Shown here: in pieces, positions 44,311 to 56,000 of the stretch
Numbering within the stretch: position 1 is the first letter of the stretch
How the letters are laid out: each line of letters starts with the position of its first letter
Assembly: GCF_009914055.1 (NCBI RefSeq)
Contig: NZ_CP028271.1
Span: 3,906,001-3,970,000, forward strand
DNA length: 64,000 bases
Origin: Mixta intestinalis
GTDB lineage: Bacteria; Pseudomonadota; Gammaproteobacteria; Enterobacterales; Enterobacteriaceae
Direction of reading: 5' to 3'
Notes under the pieces: model-generated
Told to the model about the DNA's origin: nothing
Seen by the model: only the letters and a program-made list of their open reading frames with translations
Database searches by the model: none
Program-made: the position numbers and the translations under genes

Positions 44311-45863
44311 TCGCGTGGTGTCTCGGTTAATTGAATGCTGAGCGTAACCGGCTGTGGCGTCTGGCGTAGCGTCGGAACCGGCGGCGGCGCGCTTTCGGCA
44401 ACGGCGACGTTGAGTTTTGGCGGCATATCTTTCCAGGCCCCCGGCACCAGCGCCTTCATCTGCCGGACTTCGGAAAGAATTTGCAGATCCTCAAACCACA
44501 CCAGCCGGTTGGAAAACAGCTCATCGTGCGGCAGGCGGAAAATAAACTTCAGCGCGGTATCGAGATCGCTATAGCGGCATGAAGAGAGAAACAGATAGAG
44601 GCGATCGCCCAGCAGCGTTACCAGATCGCCGTAACGCCGCGGTTTGCAGAGCGTCAGCGCCTGCTCCGGCCTCAGCTCCGGGACCGGACGCAACGCCACC
44701 AGCAGCCCCTTGCCGTTCTCCGGCAGCAGCGTGTTATCCACCAGCTGCGTTACCGCCTGGCAAAATTTATCCAGCGGCAGAAAACCGCGCAGCTGTAGAG
44801 GCTGAAGCGATTGCAGCAGCGCATCCAGATTAGCGGGCACGTGACGGTTATAGCGCTGGCCCTGTAAACTCTCCAGCGTGGTTAAAAAGCGCGACATCGG
44901 TGCGCCAAACGGCACGATGGTGTTAACGCCGCAGGCCAGCAGCAGGCGCTCATCGCTGTAGCGCAGGCTGGTTTGCATTTCACGTATTACGATTTTTAAC
45001 CCCGCGCCGCGTGACAGCCGCAGGCTGTGTATCTCTTGCGCCAGTTCACGAATTTGCTCGTTATGGCTCAGCGAGAAAATCACCGTGGCGGAATCGGCCT
45101 GCTGTGCCCGTGAAGCGGTCAGCGCGTTGCTGTCAAACAGCTGCCAGTAACTGGAGAGCGGCGGCGCGCCTTCCAGCACCTGTTTTTCCGCAATACAGAT
45201 CGCTTCATCGTTGAGCGTCAACGGTGTGTTCTGCGTTTTTTCATGAATCGCTGCAAAGCCGCCGGATGGCTGATATGACAGACGTAATGCGCGATCCGCC
45301 ATCAGACGGCTGTCATGGCACCACCAGTTCACGCGATAATTCCAGCTGTCCTGTTGATATTCCAGATGCGCCAGCCCATTTAGCTGGCGAAAAGTATTAA
45401 GTAATGACAGTCGTAAATTATTTACACCTGAACCGGATGTAATAATTAACAGGCAGCAATTACATACGGAAAGTATGTGATTAATCTTTTTTAACCAGGC
45501 AATTAATTCCGCAGGTGATAGTTTTTCAATGAAAGAAAAATCATTAAAAAATAAAATCAGCCGTGGCTTTGCTGAAAGGATTCGCGCTAAATCTTCCGGC
45601 AAATCCAATAACGCCCGGCGTTTTTCTGCCAGCGAATAGCATGGAATACGATCTGGCCCAGGAGAAAGAACCGGTTCCAGTAACGACTGCGGTTTTTCTC
45701 CCGCGCTAATCAGCGTTACCGCCTTTTGTGCAGACATAACCTGACGTGCCAGCCTGCGCGCATCCTCAGGCCGGTTAACGGTAAGCCAATAGCAGCCGGG
45801 CGGCTGCATATCGATTAATTCATTCTGAACCTGCTCAATACCGAGCGTAAAAGAGATTGCCAT
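44307..45863 (-). CDS. bcsE: c-di-GMP-binding cellulose regulator BcsE
   Basis: A 518-residue cytoplasmic protein (E. coli 523) that binds c-di-GMP and increases cellulose synthesis as part of the Bcs complex with BcsR and BcsQ. The I-site-like RxxD of the GIL domain is visible as R410-Y-G-D413 in LCKPRRYGDLVTLLG, and a degenerate receiver-like region precedes it. It is the first gene of bcsEFG, divergent from bcsR with 172 bp between them. Confidence 0.94.
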   Translation of the reverse strand: MAISFTLGIEQVQNELIDMQPPGCYWLTVNRPEDARRLARQVMSAQKAVTLISAGEKPQSLLEPVLSPGPDRIPCYSLAEKRRALLDLPEDLARILSAKPRLILFFNDFSFIEKLSPAELIAWLKKINHILSVCNCCLLIITSGSGVNNLRLSLLNTFRQLNGLAHLEYQQDSWNYRVNWWCHDSRLMADRALRLSYQPSGGFAAIHEKTQNTPLTLNDEAICIAEKQVLEGAPPLSSYWQLFDSNALTASRAQQADSATVIFSLSHNEQIRELAQEIHSLRLSRGAGLKIVIREMQTSLRYSDERLLLACGVNTIVPFGAPMSRFLTTLESLQGQRYNRHVPANLDALLQSLQPLQLRGFLPLDKFCQAVTQLVDNTLLPENGKGLLVALRPVPELRPEQALTLCKPRRYGDLVTLLGDRLYLFLSSCRYSDLDTALKFIFRLPHDELFSNRLVWFEDLQILSEVRQMKALVPGAWKDMPPKLNVAVAESAPPPVPTLRQTPQPVTLSIQLTETPRE

Positions 45864-46035
45864 AGAAGTTTCGCAAATTGGTTCAACCGAAGCTATTTTA
45901 TTATAGACAGCGATTTATTTCGCCTGGATAATTTTACTGAATATAATAAAAAACAGGCCATACGTATCGCCTGTGCTTTTACCGCAGGTCTGAAAAAATT
46001 AACGCTATTCAGCGTCCTCTTTGATGGCAAGATAA

Positions 46036-46245
46036 ATGAAGCAACCGCAAGAAATTTCTGCAATGCCCGATAATACCGGAATGCCGGATGATATCAGTAC
46101 CCTCGGTGAGGCATTTTCGTTTTCTGCATTTCGCTATGTCGATATTGCACGTGAGGAAAGGCTGACGGCGATTCTGGCTCGCTGGCCGTTACTGCATGAG
46201 CTTTCCGCTGCGCAGCAGGAAAAGGAAAGCCTATGCCGGTTTTAG
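46036..46245 (+). CDS. bcsR: Cellulose biosynthesis protein BcsR
   Basis: A 69-residue protein matching BcsR/YhjR (62 residues): an AFSFSAFRYVDIAREERL segment followed by LARWPLLHEL corresponds to the conserved AFxLPDxxYxDI and RWPLL motifs. BcsR binds BcsQ and stabilises the synthase. The ribosome site is weak and ATG 46063 is an alternative start. It overlaps bcsQ by 13 nt. Confidence 0.85.
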   Translation: MKQPQEISAMPDNTGMPDDISTLGEAFSFSAFRYVDIAREERLTAILARWPLLHELSAAQQEKESLCRF

Positions 46246-46964
46246 CTCTACAGGGTATACGTGGTGGCACGGGAGCGACCTCGATTACGGCGGCGCTGGC
46301 CTGGGCATTGCAGCAGCTGGGCGAAACGGCGATCGCGATGGACTGGTCACCCGCAAACCAGCTGCGACTGCATTTCAATACGCCGCAGCGCGAGGCGCGC
46401 GGCTGGGTGCGAGCGGCGCTGGATGGCGAGGCGCAAACACAGGTGGCGTTGCGCTATCCGGGCGGCCCCGATTTTATTCCCTTTGGTCAGCTTAACGCTG
46501 AAGAACGCAGGCGCTTTTATTCCGATCCCGCACCCTTCGTTACGCCGTGGCTGCATCATCTGACGACGCTGAAAAGTCAGTACCGCTGGGTATTGCTCGA
46601 TCTTCCCGGCGATGAACATCCCTGGCTACAGCCGGTGTACGCGCAGGTCGATCGTCTGATTCAGCTGCTGGTGGCCGATGGCAACTGCCATACGCGGCTG
46701 CACCAGTCCGCCGCTGCCGTGCCGCCGCTTTATCTGCTCAATCTGTTTAACGCCAACAGCAAGGTTCAGCAGGATCTGCATCAGCTGTGGATTGGCACGT
46801 TGCGCAATCTGATTCCGCTGCTGATCCATCGTGATGAGGCGCTTTCTGAAGCGCTGCTGAACAAGCAGCCACTGGGCGAGTATCGTCCGCATGCGCTCGC
46901 CAGTGAAGAGATTGTGACTCTGGCGAACTGGCTGATTATGCATACCGGCGGGGAGGGGACATGA
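46233..46964 (+). CDS. bcsQ: MinD-like ATPase BcsQ
   Basis: A 243-residue SIMIBI ATPase (E. coli 250) that helps localise the cellulose machine. The P-loop is GIRGGTGATSIT, with the deviant form lacking the usual lysine, as in E. coli BcsQ (RGGVGTTT). LLDLPGDEHP and LLIHRDEALSEALLNKQPLGEY are conserved. The gene is intact, unlike the K-12 allele, which carries a stop. It overlaps the bcsA start as ATGA. Confidence 0.92.
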   Translation: MPVLALQGIRGGTGATSITAALAWALQQLGETAIAMDWSPANQLRLHFNTPQREARGWVRAALDGEAQTQVALRYPGGPDFIPFGQLNAEERRRFYSDPAPFVTPWLHHLTTLKSQYRWVLLDLPGDEHPWLQPVYAQVDRLIQLLVADGNCHTRLHQSAAAVPPLYLLNLFNANSKVQQDLHQLWIGTLRNLIPLLIHRDEALSEALLNKQPLGEYRPHALASEEIVTLANWLIMHTGGEGT

Positions 46965-49568
46965 ATCCGTTACGCTGGTTGATTGCCGCACCGGCCTGGC
47001 AGACGCTAAGTACGCGTTACGACGGCTACCGTCTGGCGGGGAGCTCCGCGCTGGCGGCGGGCATTCACTGTTTCTGGCTGGTGCTGGGCTGGTCGCTGTT
47101 GCGCTTTGAAGCCCCAGGCTGGCAGCGCATTATCGCCCAGCGCCGCACGCTCTGGCCGCATATTTCGCCGGAACGCCCGCGACCGCTCGATATCCTGCGC
47201 TTTCTCTCGCAGAGTATCTGGCTGCTGCTGTTTCTGCCGCAGGATGGCAGCACCCGCAGCCAGCGCAAAAGGTTCAACGCCTTTCATCGTTTGTTTGGCT
47301 GGCGCCAGCAGGCGTATCTCTGGCTCGATCGCCTGCCGCAGCATATTCACCGGGGCGAGCGGCTGGAGGAGAAGCTTAATCGCCTGTCGCCAGGGCTGCG
47401 TAAACTGCTGTTTATTTGCGGCAGCCTGATTGCTGCTGCGCTGGCGCTGCTCTGTATTTCACAGCCGTTCGATCTCTTCACGCAGTTTATCTTTGTGCTG
47501 ATGCTTTGGGCACTGGCGATGGTGGTAAGGCGCGTGCCGGGACGGCTGGCGACCATGATGCTGATCGTCCTGTCGCTCACGGTTTCCTGTCGCTATTTGT
47601 GGTGGCGCTATACTTCGACGCTCAACTGGGACGATCCGGTAAGTCTGACCTTCGGCCTGCTGCTGATCGTGGCGGAAACCTATGCCTGGGTGGTGCTGGT
47701 GCTGGGCTATTTTCAGACGCTGTGGCCGCTGCACCGCCAGCCGGTCTCGCTGCCGGAAGATACGCGCCTCTGGCCCAGCGTCGATCTGCTGGTGCCGACC
47801 TATAACGAGCCGATGAGCGTGGTAAAAACCAACGATCTACGCCGCGCTGGGCATCGACTGGCCGAAAGATAAGGTAACGATCTACATCCTCGACGACGGC
47901 AACCGTCAGGCGTTTCGCGAGTTCGCCGCCAGCGTCGGGGTCAGGTATGTGGCGCGCCCGACCCATGAACATGCGAAGGCGGGCAATATCAACAATGCGC
48001 TGCGCACCGAGTGCAAAAGCGAATTTGTCACCATTTTCGACTGTGACCATGTGCCGACGCGCTCTTTCCTGCAAATGACGCTGGGCTGGTTTATTAAGGA
48101 TAACAAGCTGGCGATGCTGCAAACGCCGCATCACTTCTTCTCGCCCGATCCCTTTGAGCGCAACCTCGGTCGTTTCCGCCGCACGCCGAACGAGGGCACG
48201 CTGTTTTATGGCCTGGTGCAGGACGGCAACGATACCTGGGACGCCACCTTTTTCTGCGGCTCCTGTGCGGTGCTGCGCCGTAGCGCGCTGGATGAAATTG
48301 GCGGTATCGCGGTCGAGACGGTAACGGAAGATGCGCACACCTCGCTGCGCCTGCACCGGCGTGGTCACACCTCGGCCTATATTCGCATTCCGCAGGCGGC
48401 GGGGTTGGCGACGGAGAGCCTGTCGGCGCATATCGGGCAGCGTATCCGCTGGGCGCGCGGCATGGTGCAGATTTTCCGTCTCGATAATCCGCTGCTGGGG
48501 CGCGGCCTGAAACTGGTGCAGCGGCTCTGCTATGCCAACGCCATGCTGCACTTTCTCTCCGGCATTCCGCGTCTGATTTTCCTGCTGGCACCGCTCGCTT
48601 TCCTGCTGTTTCACGCCTATATCATCTTCGCACCGGCGCTGGCGATCGCCATTTACGTGCTGCCGCATATGCTGCATACCAGCCTGACCAACTCGCGTAT
48701 CCAGGGGCGTTATCGCCACTCTTTCTGGAGCGAGGTCTATGAAACGGTGCTGGCCTGGTATATCGCACGGCCTACTACGGTGGCGCTGTTTAACCCGCAC
48801 AAGGGCAAGTTTAACGTCACGGCGAAGGGCGGCCTGGTAGAGGAACAGCATCTCGACTGGGTGATCACCAAACCCTATATGATTCTGGTGCTGCTTAACC
48901 TGGCGGGTGTGATCATGGCGGGCTGGCGCGTCTTTTATGGCCCGCAAAATGAAGTATTAACGGTGCTGGTGAGCCTGCTGTGGGTGTTCTACAACATGAT
49001 TATCCTCGGTGGCGCAGTGGCGGTATCGGTGGAGGCGCGTCAGATCCGCGAGGCGCATCGCGTGGAGATGGCGATGCCCGCCGCTATCGCCCGTAAGGAT
49101 GGTCATATGCTGCCCTGTACGCTGCGCGACTATTCGGACGGTGGCGTCGGCGTTGAGCTGCGTGAGCCGGATGCGCTCCGCGACGGCGAAGAGATCCACC
49201 TGTTGCTGCGACGCGGTCAGCAGGAATTTAGCTTTCCCGCCACGGTGCAGCGCGTTTTTGGGCGTCGGGCCGGTATCCGCCTGAGCCACCTCACAACGGA
49301 ACAGCATATCGATTTTATTCAGTGCACCTTCGCACGTGCCGATACCTGGGCGCTGTGGCAGGACGGCTTCCCGGAAGATAAACCGGTGCAGAGCCTGACC
49401 GACATTATGATTCTGGGCTTTAAAGGCTATATCCGGCTGGCGGAGTATGGGCCAGCCCGCTTGCGCCGCCTGTTTCGCATGATGACCGCCTTCCTCTCCT
49501 GGCTGGCGTCATTTTTTCCCAAAGGCGTGGGAAGCGCACCGGCAGGCGTTGCCGGTGTAAAACAATGA
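46961..49568 (+). pseudogene. bcsA: Cellulose synthase catalytic subunit BcsA, split by a one-base frameshift
   Basis: The glycosyltransferase that polymerises UDP-glucose and exports cellulose. Its coding sequence is split: the first frame runs 46961-47872 and ends with non-homologous NDLRRAGHRLAER, while homology continues in another frame from about 47832 to 49568. One extra A at 47831 or 47832 explains it: removing it restores VVKTTIYAALGIDWPKDK and a protein of 868 residues (E. coli 872). Downstream are DCD, TED, QRIRW and a PilZ domain (RQIREAHR, DYSDGGVGVEL). As given, neither part holds a complete active site. It may be a real mutation or an assembly error. Confidence 0.9.
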
Positions 49569-49587
49569 CTCAACTGATGATGCGACA

Positions 49588-51894
49588 ATGACGAGAAAAA
49601 TAAGCTGGTTTACCGCTGTGCTGATGGGCCTGATGCCGCTGGCTTACGGCGCTCCTGAATCCCATCCGACGCCGAACGATATGGCGCAGCCGATAGATGC
49701 GCCGCAGACTGCCGTTTCGCCCGTGCTCGCCGCCGCGCCCGTCGATCCGGCAGCGCCGGTACGCAATAACGCGCTGCTGTTCAGCAACGTTGCCCCTGCG
49801 CCGGGTAGCTTTAAGCTACAGGGCACGCGCCCGGACGGACAGATTGAATTTGGCGTGCGTAGCGATGAGCTGGTTACTCAGGCGGTACTGCATCTCAGCT
49901 ATCGTCCTTCGCCCGCGCTGCTGCCGACGCTGTCACATTTTAAGGTCTACCTGAATGATGAGCTGGTAGGGCTGGTAACCATTACGCCGGAACAGCTGGG
50001 GAAAGAGAGCCAGGCGACGTTAAACCTCGATCCGCGCTTTATCGGCGATTTTAACCGCGTGCGCTTTGAGCTGGTGGGCCACTACACCAATATCTGTGAA
50101 AACCCGGCGAACAGCGCTATTTGGGTAGATATCGGTAAAGAGAGCCGCCTCGATCTCACTTTGCAGAAGCTGCCGCTGAAAAACGATCTCTCTGATTTCC
50201 CGGAGCCGTTTTTCGACAGCCGCGATAACCGTCCGCTACAGCTGCCGATGGTGTTTGCTGCCGCGCCGGGGCAGGTGCAGCAGCATGCCGCAGCGCTGCT
50301 GGCTTCCTGGTTCGGCGTACAGGCGCAGTGGCGCGGCCAGTCATTCCCGGCGCTCTATAATCAGCTGCCGCAACAGCAGCATGCGGTGGTATTCGCCACC
50401 AATGCGCAGCGGCCCGATTTTCTGAAGGATTATCCGCCGGTGGACAGGCCCACCGTGGAGCTTATCAGCCAGCCCGATAATCCTTATCAGAAGATGTTAC
50501 TGGTGCTGGGGCGCAATGATGAAGATCTGCTAACGGCGGCGAAAGGCATCGCGCAGGGCGAGCTGCTGCTGCGCGGGCAGTCTTCTACCGTGGAGGCGGT
50601 AAAAGAGCTGGCACCGCGCCAGCCTTATGATGCGCCTAACTGGGTGCGCACCGATCGCGCCACCAAATTCTCCGAGCTGCAACAGTATGAGAACCAGCTT
50701 CAGGGTGATGGCATTCAGCCCTGGCCGATTAGCCTGACGCTGAATCTGCCGCCGGATCTCTTCCTGGTGCGCGCGCGCGGTATCAATATGGATATCGCCT
50801 ATCGTTATACCTCGCCGCGGCAAAACGATGGCTCGCGGCTGGCGATCCATCTTAACAACCAGTTTATGCAGGACTATCCGCTACTGGTAAAAAGCGCCAG
50901 CGGCAAGCAGCTGCTGCATATTCCGCTGATTCAGGGATTGCAGGATAACAGCACGTCGCTGACGATTCCGGCGCTGCGCCTGGGTGTGGTAAATCAGCTG
51001 CGCTTCGATTTTGACTACGCGGCGACCGTTATCGGCGGCGGCAACGAAACGCGCTGTGAAACGGTGACGCCGGTGACCAACCACGTTGTCGTGGACGGTA
51101 ACTCCACCATCGATTTTTCCGGCTACCGCCACTATATCGAGATGCCGTCACTACGCGCCTTCGCGAACGCGGGTTTCCCCTTCAGTCGCCTCGCCGATTT
51201 GTCACAAACCCTGGTGCTGGTCAACGCGCAGCCGCGAGCCGATCAGGTTAGCGCACTGCTGAATGCGTTGGGCAATATCGGCGCGCAGACCGGTTTTCCG
51301 GCGCTTAACGTGCAGATTACCGACGACTGGTCAAAAGCCAAATCAACCGATGCCGATTTACTGATGATCGGCGCAATTCCTCCCGATCTACGTGAAGATA
51401 GCCGTATTAACCTGCTGGTAGATGCAGCAAAAAGCTGGGTAAAAATGCCGGTACGCCAGCCACCGCTGGATAACATGACTGCGCCCGCAGGCGATCGCAC
51501 CGCCGCCAGCCAGACCACCATTGTCTCTGACGGCCCGATGGCGGCAATCATCGGCTTTCAGTCGCCGTTTCACAATCAGCGCAGCGTGGTAGCGCTGCTG
51601 GCGGATAGTCCTCGAGCCTATCAGCTGCTCAACAATGCGCTGCTCGATAGCGGCAAGCGCGCCGCCATCTATGGCTCCGCCGCTGTTATTCGTGAATCGG
51701 GCGTTAACAGCCTGCGTGTGGGGGAAACCTATTTTGTTGGTCATCTGCCGTGGTGGGAGCGGCTGTGGCATGCGCTGGCGACACATCCGGCTCTGCTGGC
51801 GCTGTTCGCAGTGATCGTTGTGGTCATTGTTGCGATGATGGTCTGGCGTCTGATGCGTCTGGTTGCCCGTCGTCGTCTTGGAGATGATGATTGA
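49588..51894 (+). CDS. bcsB: Cellulose synthase regulatory subunit BcsB
   Basis: Periplasmic partner of BcsA with a C-terminal membrane anchor that is part of the active synthase. Visible are a signal peptide (cut near residue 22), the Pro/Ala-rich linker, carbohydrate-binding-type domains, and the C-terminal helix LLALFAVIVVVIVAMMVWRL followed by basic residues. Length is 768 residues against 779. It starts 19 nt after bcsA and overlaps bcsZ by 4 nt. Confidence 0.95.
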   Translation: MTRKISWFTAVLMGLMPLAYGAPESHPTPNDMAQPIDAPQTAVSPVLAAAPVDPAAPVRNNALLFSNVAPAPGSFKLQGTRPDGQIEFGVRSDELVTQAVLHLSYRPSPALLPTLSHFKVYLNDELVGLVTITPEQLGKESQATLNLDPRFIGDFNRVRFELVGHYTNICENPANSAIWVDIGKESRLDLTLQKLPLKNDLSDFPEPFFDSRDNRPLQLPMVFAAAPGQVQQHAAALLASWFGVQAQWRGQSFPALYNQLPQQQHAVVFATNAQRPDFLKDYPPVDRPTVELISQPDNPYQKMLLVLGRNDEDLLTAAKGIAQGELLLRGQSSTVEAVKELAPRQPYDAPNWVRTDRATKFSELQQYENQLQGDGIQPWPISLTLNLPPDLFLVRARGINMDIAYRYTSPRQNDGSRLAIHLNNQFMQDYPLLVKSASGKQLLHIPLIQGLQDNSTSLTIPALRLGVVNQLRFDFDYAATVIGGGNETRCETVTPVTNHVVVDGNSTIDFSGYRHYIEMPSLRAFANAGFPFSRLADLSQTLVLVNAQPRADQVSALLNALGNIGAQTGFPALNVQITDDWSKAKSTDADLLMIGAIPPDLREDSRINLLVDAAKSWVKMPVRQPPLDNMTAPAGDRTAASQTTIVSDGPMAAIIGFQSPFHNQRSVVALLADSPRAYQLLNNALLDSGKRAAIYGSAAVIRESGVNSLRVGETYFVGHLPWWERLWHALATHPALLALFAVIVVVIVAMMVWRLMRLVARRRLGDDD

Positions 51895-53003
51895 AACGCC
51901 TGACGTTACGGTTGGCAATGGCGCTGATGCTGCTGGTCACGGCGGTAAGCGCCAGCGCCGATTGCGCTAACTGGCCCGACTGGGAACAGTTCAAACGCGA
52001 CTACATTAGCGAAGAGGGGCGAGTAATCGATCCCAGCGACGGCAAAAATATCACTACTTCCGAAGGACAGAGCTATGCGCTGTTTTTCGCGCTGGCGGCG
52101 AACGACCGCCAGATGTTCGATCTGCTGTTGAACTGGACGGAGAACAATCTGGCGGCGGGCGATCTGACGCAGCGCCTGCCCGCCTGGCTTTGGGGGCAGG
52201 AGAGCGCCAGCCAGAAATGGCAGGTGCTGGATAACAATCCCGCCTCCGATGCCGATCTCTGGATCGGCTGGACGCTGCTACAGGCGAGCCGTCTGTGGCA
52301 CAGCCGAAGCTATCAGGTCACAGGAACATTATTGCTGAGCCGGGTGGCAAAAGAGGAAGTCGCCGATCTCAAGGGCTTCGGCCTGATGCTGATGCCGGGC
52401 AAATATGGCTTTATTGATGATGACAGCTGGATGATTAACCCCAGCTACCTGCCTTTACAGCTGCTGGCGGGCGTTGCCCATCTGCCGGGGCCGTGGGCGG
52501 AGATTAATCGCAACGCATTGCGACTGCTACAGCAGAGCGCGCCGAAAGGCCTGGCACCCGACTGGTATCGCTGGCAGCGCGGTAGCGGCTGGCGTCCCGA
52601 TAAGTCGAAGGGGCCGCTGGGCAGCTATGACGCGATCCGCGTTTATTTATGGGCTGGCATGCTTAGCGATGACGATCCGCGTAAGGCCACGCTGTTGAAC
52701 CACTTTGCGCCGATGGCGCGCCTGACGGAAGAGCAGGGCAATCCGCCAGAGCGGGTAAATGTGCTGACCGGCGCGACGACCAATCAGGGCAATGTTGGCT
52801 TTTCCGCCGCGCTGTTACCTTTCCTGCAAGGTTCTTTCGCTCTGACGGCGCAACAGCAGCGCGTACAGCAACAGCCTCCCGGCAACGATGCCTATTACAG
52901 TAGCGTGCTGGCCCTGTTTGGCACCGGCTGGCAGGAGAAACGTTTTCGTTTCAGTGCGCAGGGCGATCTGCTGCCGCTCTGGGAGCAACCATGCAAAAAC
53001 TGA
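51891..53003 (+). CDS. bcsZ: Periplasmic endo-1,4-beta-glucanase BcsZ (GH8)
   Basis: Cellulase that trims the growing polymer. It has a signal peptide (MKRLTLRLAMALMLLV, cut near ASA), the catalytic acid E58 in TTSEGQSYALFFAL, and the SYDAIRVYLWAGM segment with the partner Asp. Length is 370 residues against 368. The start is TTG at 51891: a stop lies one codon upstream, GGAG is 7 nt away, and only this start preserves the whole signal peptide. Confidence 0.95.
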   Translation: MKRLTLRLAMALMLLVTAVSASADCANWPDWEQFKRDYISEEGRVIDPSDGKNITTSEGQSYALFFALAANDRQMFDLLLNWTENNLAAGDLTQRLPAWLWGQESASQKWQVLDNNPASDADLWIGWTLLQASRLWHSRSYQVTGTLLLSRVAKEEVADLKGFGLMLMPGKYGFIDDDSWMINPSYLPLQLLAGVAHLPGPWAEINRNALRLLQQSAPKGLAPDWYRWQRGSGWRPDKSKGPLGSYDAIRVYLWAGMLSDDDPRKATLLNHFAPMARLTEEQGNPPERVNVLTGATTNQGNVGFSAALLPFLQGSFALTAQQQRVQQQPPGNDAYYSSVLALFGTGWQEKRFRFSAQGDLLPLWEQPCKN

Positions 53004-56000
53004 GATTACGCTGCCTGAGCCTGTTGCTGCCGGGCCTGATGAGTCTGGGCAGTACCGCTTTGGCGGCGGAAGAGACGGCTGCGCCGCGTGAGGTAGCGCC
53101 GGTGGCCTGGCTGCTGGAACAGGTGCGCGTTGGTGAGGCGACCAATAAATATGATCTGGTCACTCAGGCGATCTACCGGCTGGAGAAGATTGCCCCCGAT
53201 AACCCGGAGGTGATTGCCGCACAGTTGCGCCTGGCGCTGCATCAGGGCGACCAGGCAAAAGCACAGCAGTTTATGGCGCGGCTGAAACAGACCGCGCCCG
53301 ATGCACCGGCGACGCGGGAAGCGCAGGCTGCGCTGCTGTTGGTTAGCCCAGAAGGGCGTCAGCAGCTACAGCAGGCGCGCCTGCTGGCGACCTCCGGGCA
53401 TGTGCCGGAAGCGCGCGCCGCATGGGATAAGCTGTTTAACGGTAATTTTCCCAGCGTGGATATTGCGCTGGAATACTGGAGCCTGGTAGCGCGTATCGAC
53501 GGGCAGCGTCCGGCGGCGCTGGCTAATTTGCAGGCGCTGGATCGGCGTTATCCCGGCAACGTCGGCGTCAGGATGCAGCTGGCGCGGCTACAGTATCAGA
53601 ACGATAACCCTTCCCTGGCGACGGATGAGTTGAAAACGCTGGCGGATAATCCCGCCGGGCGCGATCGTGCCGCCGAGCTGTGGTTGAGCAATATTCAGGC
53701 GCAGCCGGTGACGCCGCAAAGCGTGGCGCAGCTGCGGGACTATCTCGATACCTTTACCAGCGGCGATGCGCGCAGCAACGGCGAGCAGGAGCTGGCGCGT
53801 CAGCAGAAAATGCTGGCCGATCCCGCTTATCAGACGCGGTTGCGCGGTCTGGCGCTGGTGGATAACGGCGATGGCGCGACGGCGATCCCGGCTTTACAGG
53901 CGGCGCTGAAGCTGAATCCAGGCGATGCCGATCTGCTGGGCGCAATGGGCCAGGCGCAGGCACGAGCGAATAACCGCGCCGGGGCGGTGCGCTATCTGGA
54001 GCAGGCGATTCAGGCAGGACAGCAGAGCACCAGCGTCGGCAAATGGCAAAGTCTGTTACAGACCAACCGTTACTGGCTGGCGATCGAGAGCGGCGATAAA
54101 GCGCTGGCGAAAGGCGATGTTACTGGTGCTGAGCAGCACTACCAGCAGGCGCGTGCGCTGGACAACAGCGACAGCTATGCGCTGATCGGCTTGGGCGACG
54201 TGGCGCAGGCGCGCAAAGATCGGGCCGGAGCGGAGCAGCTGTTCCGTCGGGCGTGGCAGCTGGATCGCACCAATAGCACAGCGGTCAGGCGGCTGGTGGG
54301 GCTGTATCAACAGCAGTCGCCGCAGAAGGCGCTCGCTTTTATCAATGGCCTGAACGGTGAACAACAGCGGGCGCTGGGCAGCACGCTCAGCAGCCTGCGT
54401 GGTGATGTTCTGCACGCCGAAGCGGATGTGCTGGCGCAGCAGGGAAAATGGGCGCAGGCGGTGGAAAAATATCGCCAGGCGCAGCAGGATGCCCCGGATG
54501 ATGTCTGGCTTAATTACCGGTTAGCCGGTGCGCTACGTAACGCCGGCGAGCCGCAGCAGGCTGATGCGCTGATGGCTGCGATGGCGCGCCGTCTGCCGGA
54601 CGATCCGGCGCAGGTGTACGCTTACAGTCTCTGGCTCTCCGGCAGCGACCGCGCCGATGAAGCGCTGCGTCAGCTAAACCGCCTGCCGCAGGCGCGCTGG
54701 AATCAGAATATGCGCGAACTGGCCGATCGTTTACAGCAGGATAAAGTCTATGCGCAGGCCGATGCGTTGCGTCAGGCTGGTAACACCAGTGCGGCGACGG
54801 CGCTGCTGAATCAGCTACCCGCCTCGCCGCGTCGCGATTTGACGCTGGCCGACTGGGCGCTGGCGGAGGGATATCCGCAGCAGGCCCTGGAAGGCTATCA
54901 ACGCCTGCTGGTACAGGATCGGCAGAATCAGGATGCGGCGCTGGGGCAGATTGAAGCGTTGGTGGCGCTGAACCGCAAGGCGGAAGCACGTAATGCGCTT
55001 AACGCATTACCCACGGGCAGCGGCGAGGCGAGTCTGAACGTCGGGCGTCGGCAGGCGCTTGCCTGGCAGAGCGTTGATGAAACGGCCCATGCGCGCCAGC
55101 TTTATCAACAGCTGAAGCCGCGCGCACAGCAGGAATCGCCCTCGCAGACCAGCGCGCTGGTATTTCGTGACGCCGCCCGGCTGGAGGCACAACAGCAGCC
55201 CGCTCTGGCGCTGATGGACTATCGTCAGGCAATGGTATCCAGCGGCATTACGCCTGCGCTGCCGAAAAATAACCTGCTTTTTACCCGTCTGATGCGCAAT
55301 CAGCCCGATGATGACTGGCTGAAGCGTGGTATCCGCAGCGACGCCGCCGATCTGTATCAGCGACAGGAAACCACACTGATGCTGGAGCAGGATTATTCGC
55401 GCAATAAGGGCACCGGTGGCATCTCCGATCTGACGGCACACACCACTATGCTTCAGCTGGAGACGCCGCTCGCCTCCGGCAAAAGTTTTGTACGCGTCGA
55501 TCGCGTTGAGGTTTCGGCAGGCACTTTCTCCACCGTGAACGGCAGGTATAGCGAGGTGTTCGGCACCTGCGCCGACAATGGCACCGGCTGTGACCGCGAT
55601 GTGAAGCAGCGCCAGGAAGGGATTGCGCCTGGCATTGGCTGGCAGAACGAGCGCTGGTCGGCGGATTTCGGTACATCACCGATGGGCTTTGAGGTGGTTA
55701 ACTGGGTGGGCGGGCTTAGCTGGAACACCGATGTAAAAGATATTGGCCTGACGTTTACCGCCTCCCGGCGTCCGATCTCCAGCTCGCTGTTGGCCTATGC
55801 TGGCGCGCGCGATCCCAGCCCGCAGGGCGAACGCAGCTGGGGCGGCGTGGTAGCAACTGGCGGCTCGGTTGGGCTGAGCTACGATCGCGGCGGCGCACAC
55901 GGCGTCTGGGCCGATCTCAGCGCCCATCAGATCACCGGCAAAAACGTCGCGGATAATAGTCGCGAGCGTCTGATGGCGGGCTATTATTATAAGTGGATCA

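Noticed and set aside
47822..47834. Programmed frameshift in bcsA
   Set aside because: Restoring the frame needs a +1 shift, and no slippery heptamer, stop codon or Shine-Dalgarno-like stimulator is placed to support one.
47622..48947. 441-codon open frame on the minus strand opposite bcsA
   Set aside because: Low-complexity antisense of a conserved gene, with no ribosome site or known motif.
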